The notes under the pieces: generated by a model
The model's input: only the letters and a program-made list of their open reading frames with translations
Told to the model about the DNA's origin: nothing
Database searches by the model: none
Assembly (NCBI GenBank): GCA_021796905.1
Contig: JAKABK010000033.1
Coordinates: 1-10,386 of the forward strand
From: Actinomycetes bacterium
Lineage (GTDB): Bacteria > Actinomycetota > Acidimicrobiia > Acidimicrobiales > Palsa-688
Reading direction: 5' to 3'
DNA length: 10,386 nt
Made by a program: the position numbers and the translations under genes
Shown here: piece by piece, positions 5,870 through 10,386 of the stretch
Numbering within the stretch: position 1 is the stretch's first letter
Layout of the letters: each line of letters opens with the position of its first letter

Positions 5870-7018
5870 ATGCTCCCCGACACGCAGCCACCCGACCCAC
5901 GGCCCCTCTCGGCGGTGGTCCTGGCCGCCGGTGCCGGCACCCGCATGCGCTCGGAGCGGCCCAAACCCCTCCACCGCCTGTGCGGGCGCCCGATGATCCT
6001 GCACGTCCTCCACGCCCTGGTCGGCCTCGGCGTGGACCGGGCTGTGGTGGTGATCGGCCACGGAGGCGAACGGGTGGCCAAGGCGGTGGGCGAGCAGGTG
6101 CCCGCCCACCTCGACGTCGAGCTGGTCGAGCAGCGGGTGCGCCGCGGCACAGGGGACGCGCTGGCGGTCGCGATGACCGCTCTCGACGACGACCCCGACG
6201 ACGCCGGCGACGTGCTGGTCCTGCCGGGCGACACCCCGCTGGTGCGGGCCGAGACCCTCGCTGCCCTGGTCGCCGAGCACCGCGGCGGCGAAGCCGCCGC
6301 GACCCTGCTCACCGCCCGTCTAGGGGATCCGACCGGCTACGGGCGGGGGGTGCGGGGACGGGGCGGGGGTGTGGCCCGGGTGGTGGAGCAGGCCGACGCC
6401 ACCGAGGAGGAGCGGGCCGTCGACGAGGTCAACACCTCGGTCTACGTATTCCGCAGGTCGGTGCTGCGACCGGCCCTCCGGCGGGTCTCCCCGGACAACT
6501 CGCAGGGCGAGTACTACCTCACCGACGTCGTAGGCGTCCTCCACGACGCCGGCTACGAGGTGGGTGCGCTCGAGGTCGCCGACCCCGTCGAGGTGTCCGG
6601 GGTGAACGACCGGGTCCAGCTCGCCCGGGTCGAGGCCGAGCTGCGCCGGCGGGTCAACCTCGAGTGGCTCGCCAAAGGGGTGACGATGCTCGACCCGGGG
6701 CACACCTACCTCGACGTGACCGTCGAGCTGGCCGCCGACGTGACCTTGTACCCGGGGACCCTGCTCCAGGGTTCGACGACCGTCGGCGCCGGGGCCGAGA
6801 TCGGGCCGAGCACCCAGCTCGCCGACTGCACCGTCGGGCCGAGAGCGGTGGTGAGCGCCACCGTCGGCGCCGGGGCCGAGATCGGGGCCGACGCCCGGGT
6901 CGGCCCGTGGGCGTACCTGCCGCCCGGGTCCCACGTCCCGGTCGGCTCGGTCACCGGTCCGGGCTTCTCGGCTACCCTCGACGACGACAACCCCGGCCCG
7001 AGCGGAGAGCGTGCATGA
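5870..7018 (+). CDS. glmU: GlmU-type N-acetylglucosamine-1-phosphate uridyltransferase, C-terminally short
   Basis: Forms UDP-GlcNAc from UTP and GlcNAc-1-P for cell-wall synthesis, in the cytosol. 382 residues, against about 450-495 for bifunctional GlmU. The N-terminal nucleotidyltransferase (14-245) is intact: LAAGAGTRM and PKPLH (18-35), RRGTGDA (91-97), PGDTPL with metal Asp121, GYGR (157), VVEQAD with Glu173, EVNTSVYVF with Asn188 and GVNDR with Asn246. A left-handed beta-helix starts near 265 (TVGAGAEIG occurs twice, at 304-312 and 331-339) but ends after GPWAYLPPG. E. coli and mycobacterial proteins have R in this last motif (RLRPG, YLRPG), where this one has P. The following coils with the catalytic His and acetyl-CoA site are missing, so the glucosamine-1-P acetyltransferase activity is probably absent. 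prs starts within its stop codon (ATGA). Confidence 0.9.
   Translation: MLPDTQPPDPRPLSAVVLAAGAGTRMRSERPKPLHRLCGRPMILHVLHALVGLGVDRAVVVIGHGGERVAKAVGEQVPAHLDVELVEQRVRRGTGDALAVAMTALDDDPDDAGDVLVLPGDTPLVRAETLAALVAEHRGGEAAATLLTARLGDPTGYGRGVRGRGGGVARVVEQADATEEERAVDEVNTSVYVFRRSVLRPALRRVSPDNSQGEYYLTDVVGVLHDAGYEVGALEVADPVEVSGVNDRVQLARVEAELRRRVNLEWLAKGVTMLDPGHTYLDVTVELAADVTLYPGTLLQGSTTVGAGAEIGPSTQLADCTVGPRAVVSATVGAGAEIGADARVGPWAYLPPGSHVPVGSVTGPGFSATLDDDNPGPSGERA
6779..6886 (+). repeat. 27-bp perfect direct repeat in glmU beta-helix region
   Basis: The same 27 bases occur at 6779-6805 and 6860-6886, exactly 81 nt (27 codons) apart, and encode TVGAGAEIG in the same frame in both copies. Identity at the nucleotide level, including third positions, suggests recent duplication or gene conversion rather than only protein-level hexapeptide repetition. 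Confidence 0.85.
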
Positions 7019-8010
7019 TCGAGCTGGTCACCACCCGGAGGCTCGAGCTGCTGTCCGGTCGCACCCACCCGGCGCTGGCCGAGGCGATAGCCGCCCACCT
7101 GGAGGTTCCCCTCGCGGACGCCAAGCTGGTGGACTTCGCGAACGGAGAGATACGTCCCCGTTTCGCCGAGTCGGTGAGAGGGGCGGACGTCTTCGTCATC
7201 CAGAGCCACGGGAGCACCCCGGGCCGGTCGGTCAACGACTCGCTGGTCGAGCACTGGATCATGATCGACGCCGCCAAGCGGGCGTCGGCGAAGCGGATCA
7301 CCGCGGTCTGCCCCTACTACGGCTACAGCCGCCAGGACCGCAAGTCCAAGAGCCGGGAGCCGATCACCGCGCGGATGGTCGCCGACTTCTTCGGGGCTGC
7401 CGGCGCCGACCGGATCATCTCGATCGACCTGCACGCCGGGCAGATCCAGGGCTTCTTCGACGGTCCCGTGGACCACCTGACCGCCACCCCGCTGCTCACC
7501 GACTACCTGCGCACCCACGCCCCGAGGGGCGATTTCGTGATGGTCTCGCCCGACACCGGGCGCTCGAAGGTGGCCGAGCAGGCGGCCCGCTTCGCCGGCG
7601 AGCAGGTCGACGTGGCGTCGGTCTACAAGCGGCGGGCCAAGGACAGCGTCAACCACGTCGAGGCGCTCGACGTGATGGGCGACGTCGAGGGGCGTCACTG
7701 CGTGCTGATCGACGACATGATCGACACCGCCGGCACGATCTGCGCCGCCGCCGACCTGCTCATGGAGAAGGGGGCGACGGAGGTCTGGGCGATGTGCACC
7801 CACGCGGTGATGTCGGACCCCGCTGTCGACCGGTTGAAGAACTCGGTGATCTCCCGGGTGGTGGTCACCGACACGCTGCCGCTGCCCTCCGACAAGCAGA
7901 TCGACAAGCTCGAGGTGGTGTCGGTCGCCCCGATCTTCGCCGAGGCCATCGAGGCGGTCTTCGGGGACCGTTCGGTCTCCGACCTCTTCGGCGGCGAGAA
8001 CCAGACCTGA
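7015..8010 (+). CDS. prs: Ribose-phosphate pyrophosphokinase (PRPP synthase, class I)
   Basis: Transfers pyrophosphate from ATP to ribose-5-phosphate, giving PRPP for purine, pyrimidine, His, Trp and NAD synthesis. 331 residues, slightly longer than the usual 310-326. Visible motifs in order: FANGEIRPRF (41-50), PYYGYSRQDRK (100-110), the Mg/ATP signature DLHAGQIQGFFDGPVDHL (138-155), VSPDTGRSK (177-185), the flexible KRR loop (205-207) and the PRPP-binding loop VLIDDMIDTAGTI (230-242). The ATG overlaps the glmU stop as ATGA and has GGAGAG (7004-7009) 5 nt upstream inside glmU, so translation is probably coupled. The glmU-prs order is the classical Gram-positive arrangement. Confidence 0.98.
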   Translation: MIELVTTRRLELLSGRTHPALAEAIAAHLEVPLADAKLVDFANGEIRPRFAESVRGADVFVIQSHGSTPGRSVNDSLVEHWIMIDAAKRASAKRITAVCPYYGYSRQDRKSKSREPITARMVADFFGAAGADRIISIDLHAGQIQGFFDGPVDHLTATPLLTDYLRTHAPRGDFVMVSPDTGRSKVAEQAARFAGEQVDVASVYKRRAKDSVNHVEALDVMGDVEGRHCVLIDDMIDTAGTICAAADLLMEKGATEVWAMCTHAVMSDPAVDRLKNSVISRVVVTDTLPLPSDKQIDKLEVVSVAPIFAEAIEAVFGDRSVSDLFGGENQT

Positions 8011-8025
8011 CAGCGGCGACCGCTG
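8011..8025 (+). terminator. Hairpin directly after prs
   Basis: CAGCGG-CGA-CCGCTG forms a perfect 6-bp stem with a 3-nt loop beginning at the base after the prs TGA. No T-run follows. It may reduce readthrough into rplY or protect the glmU-prs mRNA 3' end. Confidence 0.35.
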
Positions 8026-8062
8026 CCGACAGACGCGACCGACAGACGCCGCCGACAGACGC
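8026..8062 (+). repeat. Three tandem 11-bp repeats, 13-bp period
   Basis: CCGACAGACGC occurs at 8026-8036, 8039-8049 and 8052-8062 with 2-nt spacers (GA, CG). The third copy continues into an inverted match, forming the next hairpin. Confidence 0.85.
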
Positions 8063-8073
8063 TGTCGGTAGGC
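8048..8073 (+). terminator. Second hairpin between prs and rplY
   Basis: CCGACAG-ACG-CTGTCGG (8052-8068) is a perfect 7-bp stem, extendable by a GCC/GGC segment (8048-8050 with 8071-8073) around a small internal loop. It lies just upstream of the rplY -10 box, so it could be a terminator or part of a regulatory site. No T-run follows. Confidence 0.35.
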
Positions 8074-8086
8074 GCTGGTCGGCGAC

Positions 8087-8131
8087 TAGCATCGCTCCTT
8101 CGATCCCCTGACCGACACCCGACGCGGAGAG
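8087..8131 (+). promoter_or_regulatory. Promoter -10 and Shine-Dalgarno for rplY/ctc
   Basis: TAGCAT at 8087-8092 fits TANNNT; transcription would start near 8099. GGAGAG at 8126-8131 lies 4 nt before the ATG at 8136. The -35 position holds only TGTCGG-like sequence inside the preceding hairpin. rplY is therefore likely expressed apart from glmU-prs, as expected of a stress-induced ctc gene. Confidence 0.5.
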
Positions 8132-8135
8132 ACCA

Positions 8136-8765
8136 ATGGCAGAGCTGACCCTCGTAGCGGAGCCCGGGCGGGCGACCGGGAGCGCCGCGGCGCGCCGGTT
8201 GCGTACGACCGGCCGGGTGCCGGCGGTCGTCTACGGCCACGACACCGAGCCGCAAGCCGTCTCGGTCGACGGTCGGGAGCTGCGGATCGCCTTGTCGGGG
8301 GGAAGCGGGGTCAACCAGCTGCTCTCGCTCGACGTGGCCGGCACCCGCCGCCTGGCCCTCGCCAGGGTCCTCCAGCGCGACCCGGTGCGCGGCAGGGTGA
8401 TCCACGTCGACTTCCAGGTCGTGAGCCGCGACGAGGTCATCTCCGCCGAGGTTCCGGTGGTCCTCGTCGGGGAGGCGAAGGCGGTAGAGCAGGAGAAGGG
8501 GATCGTCGAGCACATCCTCTCCAGCCTCACCGTCCGGGCGACCCCGGGCTCGATCCCCGACGCGATCGAGGTGGACGTGAGCGGGCTGTCGGTCGGTGAC
8601 ACCGTGAGGGTCGGTCAGTTGCCGCTGCCGGTCGGGGTGACCACCGACGTCGACCCCGAAGAGGCGGTCGTCGTCGCCGCCAGCTCCTCGGCCACGAGCG
8701 AGCTGTCCGAGGTGGACACCACCGACGAAGCCGACGACGCCGGCGCCCCCGCAGGGGAGGGCTGA
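8136..8765 (+). CDS. rplY: 50S ribosomal protein L25 / general stress protein Ctc
   Basis: 209 residues, the size of the two-domain CTC/TL5 form rather than the short E. coli L25 (94 residues). The N-terminal domain (1-95), which binds the 5S rRNA, contains RRLRTTGRVPAVVYG (20-34). RDPVRGRVIHVDFQVV (81-96) bridges to the C-terminal beta domain (about 97-182), with GIVEHILSSLTVRATPGSIP (122-141) and VDVSGLSVGDTVRVGQL (146-162). The last 25 residues form a disordered acidic tail rich in D, E, S and A. The start is fixed by GGAGAG. It follows prs by 125 bp with its own promoter and precedes pth in the same reading frame, separated only by its TGA stop. Confidence 0.95.
   Translation: MAELTLVAEPGRATGSAAARRLRTTGRVPAVVYGHDTEPQAVSVDGRELRIALSGGSGVNQLLSLDVAGTRRLALARVLQRDPVRGRVIHVDFQVVSRDEVISAEVPVVLVGEAKAVEQEKGIVEHILSSLTVRATPGSIPDAIEVDVSGLSVGDTVRVGQLPLPVGVTTDVDPEEAVVVAASSSATSELSEVDTTDEADDAGAPAGEG
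8753..8760 (+). promoter_or_regulatory. Strong Shine-Dalgarno for pth inside the rplY 3' end
   Basis: AGGGGAGG lies 2 nt before the rplY TGA and 11 nt before the CTG at 8772. It is the only convincing ribosome-binding site near the pth N-terminus and supports initiation close to 8772 despite the lack of a canonical codon. Confidence 0.55.
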
Positions 8766-8771
8766 CCGGCG

Positions 8772-9368
8772 CTGCGGCGCGACCGGACCGGCACCCCCGC
8801 CGACCTGCTCGCGGTAGGGCTCGGGAACCCGGGCGCCGAGTACGCCGGGACCCGTCACAACGTCGGCGCCGACACCGTCGAACGGCTCGCCTCCCGCTAC
8901 GGCCAGCGGTTGCGGGGAGGTCGCTTCCAGTCACTGGTCGCCGAGGCGACCGTCGAGGGCCGGCGCCTGGCCCTGGCGGTGCCGATCACCTACATGAACG
9001 ACTCGGGCCTCGCTGCAGCGCCGCTCGTCCGCCGCTTCGGGATCGACGACCTGAGCCGCTTGGTGGTGGTCCACGACGAGCTGGACCTGCCGGTCGGCAA
9101 GCTGCAGGTGAAGGCCGGCGGTGGTCTCGCCGGCCACAACGGGCTCCGCTCGATCAGGGCCCACCTCCACTCCGATGGGTTCACCCGGGTGCGGATCGGG
9201 ATCGGTAAACCCCCCGGCGGCAAGGAGGGCGGCGTCGACCACGTGCTGCGCGCCCCCGGCAAACGTGAACGCAGCGAGCTGGAGGTGACCATCGAACTGG
9301 CCGCCGACGCCGTCGTCGCGATCCTCCTCGACGGGGTCGTTGCCGCCCAGAACCGGTTCAATGGGTAG
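8772..9368 (+). CDS. pth: Peptidyl-tRNA hydrolase, apparent CTG start
   Basis: Releases peptides from drop-off peptidyl-tRNAs so the tRNA can be reused. From CTG 8772 the protein has 198 residues, the normal family size. All catalytic landmarks are present: GLGNPG with Asn19, GTRHNVG with the base His29, TYMNDSG with Asn76, VHDELDLP with Asp102, AGHNGLRSI with Asn123 and RVRIGIGKPPG. The oddity is the start. Between the rplY TGA (8763-8765, same frame) and GLGNPG there is no ATG, GTG or TTG; CTG occurs at 8772 and 8805. The first ordinary start-like codon is TTG 8910, which would delete Asn19 and His29 and cannot give active enzyme. CTG 8772 is preferred because of the Shine-Dalgarno at 8753-8760. 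The mfd start overlaps its stop. Confidence 0.88.
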   Translation: MRRDRTGTPADLLAVGLGNPGAEYAGTRHNVGADTVERLASRYGQRLRGGRFQSLVAEATVEGRRLALAVPITYMNDSGLAAAPLVRRFGIDDLSRLVVVHDELDLPVGKLQVKAGGGLAGHNGLRSIRAHLHSDGFTRVRIGIGKPPGGKEGGVDHVLRAPGKRERSELEVTIELAADAVVAILLDGVVAAQNRFNG

Positions 9369-10386
9369 CGCTGTGAGCCCCCCGCCCGCCCCGCTCGCCC
9401 CGCTGCTGCGCGCCCTGCGCTCGGACGAGACCTTCGTCGACCTGAACGGGTTGGCCAGCGCGACCCTCGCGGTCCCCGAGGCGGCCCGGGCGTGGGCCGT
9501 CGCCGGAGCCGTCGAGGCGTCCGGGCGCCGCCCGACCCTTGTCGCCACCCCGACCGGCTCGGACGCCGAGCGGCTCGCCGCCGACCTCGCGGAGCTGGTC
9601 GGGCCCGACGCGGTGGAGCTGCTGCCGGCGTGGGAGACCCTCCCTTTCGAGCGGGTCAGTCCTGGGGTGGCGACCATGGGGCGGCGGCTGAAGGTGATGT
9701 GGCGGTTGCGCGAGGGAGGCGGGTGTGCGCCGCGGGTGGTGGTCGCCCCGGTCCGCAGCCTGCTGCAGCGTCTCGGCCCGCACGTCGAGGAACTGGGCCC
9801 GGTGGTCGTGGCCCGCGGCGACCGGGTCGACCAGGAGCGCCTCGTCGCCGACCTGGTCGGCCTCGGCTACCGGCGGGAGTACCAGGTCGGCCACCGCGGG
9901 GAGCTGGCGGTGCGCGGCTCGATCGTCGACGTGTACGCCTCGACCGCCGACGCGCCGGTCCGGATCGACCTGTGGGGCGACGAGGTCGACCGGCTCTCGC
10001 AGTTCGCCGTCGGGGACCAACGCTCGACGCTCGACCTGGAACGGGTCGAGCTGTTCGGTTGCCGGGAGCTGCTACCGACCGCCGAGGTCCGCGAACGCGC
10101 CGCCGGTCTGGTCTCCTCCGCCCCGTGGGGCCGTGAGCAGTGGGAACGCCTCGCCGAGGGTCAGGTATTCGACGGCATGGAGTCGTGGCTGCCGTGGCTC
10201 ACCCCCGAGGAGCGCCTGCTGCCCGACCTGCTCGGGGACCGGGGGCTGGTGCTGCTCGTCGAGCCGCGCCGGATGCGGGACCGGGCCGCCGAGCTGGCGG
10301 ACGAGGAGGCCGCCCTGGCCGGCACCCTCGCCCAGACCTGGGGCGCCCCGGGGGAGGTCTTTCCCCCCCTCCACCTGCCCTTCGAC
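9361..10386 (+). CDS. mfd: Transcription-repair coupling factor Mfd, N-terminal part
   Basis: Mfd displaces stalled RNA polymerase and recruits UvrA for nucleotide excision repair. Only the first 342 of roughly 1150-1200 residues fall in the window, covering the UvrB-homology module. Diagnostic stretches are LLPAWETLPFERVSPGVATM (88-107), GRRLKVMWRL (108-117), VVVAPVRSLLQRL (126-138), GYRREYQVGHRGELAVRGSI (169-188), VDVYASTADAPVRIDLWGDEV (opening residue 189) and FAVGDQRS (215-222). The RNA-polymerase-interacting and helicase domains lie beyond the edge. ATG 9361 overlaps the pth stop by 8 nt; GTG 9373, 5 nt after that stop, is an alternative start, and neither has a clear Shine-Dalgarno. This is the usual neighbour of pth. 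Confidence 0.95.
   Translation, partial: MGSAVSPPPAPLAPLLRALRSDETFVDLNGLASATLAVPEAARAWAVAGAVEASGRRPTLVATPTGSDAERLAADLAELVGPDAVELLPAWETLPFERVSPGVATMGRRLKVMWRLREGGGCAPRVVVAPVRSLLQRLGPHVEELGPVVVARGDRVDQERLVADLVGLGYRREYQVGHRGELAVRGSIVDVYASTADAPVRIDLWGDEVDRLSQFAVGDQRSTLDLERVELFGCRELLPTAEVRERAAGLVSSAPWGREQWERLAEGQVFDGMESWLPWLTPEERLLPDLLGDRGLVLLVEPRRMRDRAAELADEEAALAGTLAQTWGAPGEVFPPLHLPFD

Noticed and set aside
3858..5900. Long minus-strand open frame (680 codons) over the TPP-enzyme gene and the tRNA
   Set aside because: It runs through the tRNA-Gln gene and has no recognisable domain; shadow of the plus-strand gene.
5870..7018. glmU as a frameshifted pseudogene
   Set aside because: The uridyltransferase domain is complete, no beta-helix sequence continues in another frame, and prs follows with a normal ATGA overlap and Shine-Dalgarno.
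8026..8062. CRISPR-like repeats
   Set aside because: Units are 11 bp with 2-nt spacers, far below CRISPR dimensions; simple tandem repeat.
8910..9368. Short pth starting at TTG 8910
   Set aside because: It would lack GLGNPG and TRHNVG, including the catalytic His, although these are encoded intact just upstream in the same frame.

Overview
This is a very GC-rich chromosomal window with actinobacterial character. The evidence is the compact order glmU-prs-rplY(ctc)-pth-mfd, heavy GTG start usage, TANNNT -10 hexamers placed almost directly on start codons (leaderless style), and a protein of the F420-associated FrhB family. I would guess a deep-branching actinobacterium such as Acidimicrobiia, but that placement is inference. 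I saw no insertion sequence, prophage, CRISPR array or other mobile element.

Left part (1-5597), accessory and metabolic genes. A 5'-partial-in-window FrhB-type iron-sulfur flavoprotein gene runs leftward off the edge. It diverges from an MFS exporter gene across about 58 bp that carries a -10-like box for each side. Next come a fumarylacetoacetate-hydrolase-family gene with its own promoter and Shine-Dalgarno, an MprF-flippase-like integral membrane protein, and a thiamine-diphosphate enzyme resembling acetolactate synthase or benzoylformate decarboxylase. The last two overlap by GTGA and are probably translated together, though no shared pathway is obvious.

Middle (5598-5869). A gap of about 270 bp holds an imperfect tandem duplication of the 3' end of the thiamine-diphosphate gene, a terminator-like hairpin, a complete minus-strand tRNA-Gln(TTG) with encoded CCA, and a near-leaderless promoter for glmU.

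Right part (5870-10386), housekeeping genes on the plus strand. glmU overlaps prs by ATGA. After a gap of 125 bp with repeats, hairpins and a promoter come rplY/ctc, pth and the start of mfd, which runs off the right edge. Together these supply UDP-GlcNAc for cell wall, PRPP for nucleotides, ribosomal protein L25, recycling of peptidyl-tRNA and transcription-coupled repair.

The two oddities most worth checking are in this housekeeping block. GlmU is only 382 residues and stops before the acetyltransferase active site, so it looks like a uridyltransferase only. pth has no ATG, GTG or TTG codon upstream of its essential N-terminal motifs: it lies in the same frame as rplY right after the rplY TGA, with a strong Shine-Dalgarno 11 nt before a CTG codon. 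I found no clear new multi-gene system.
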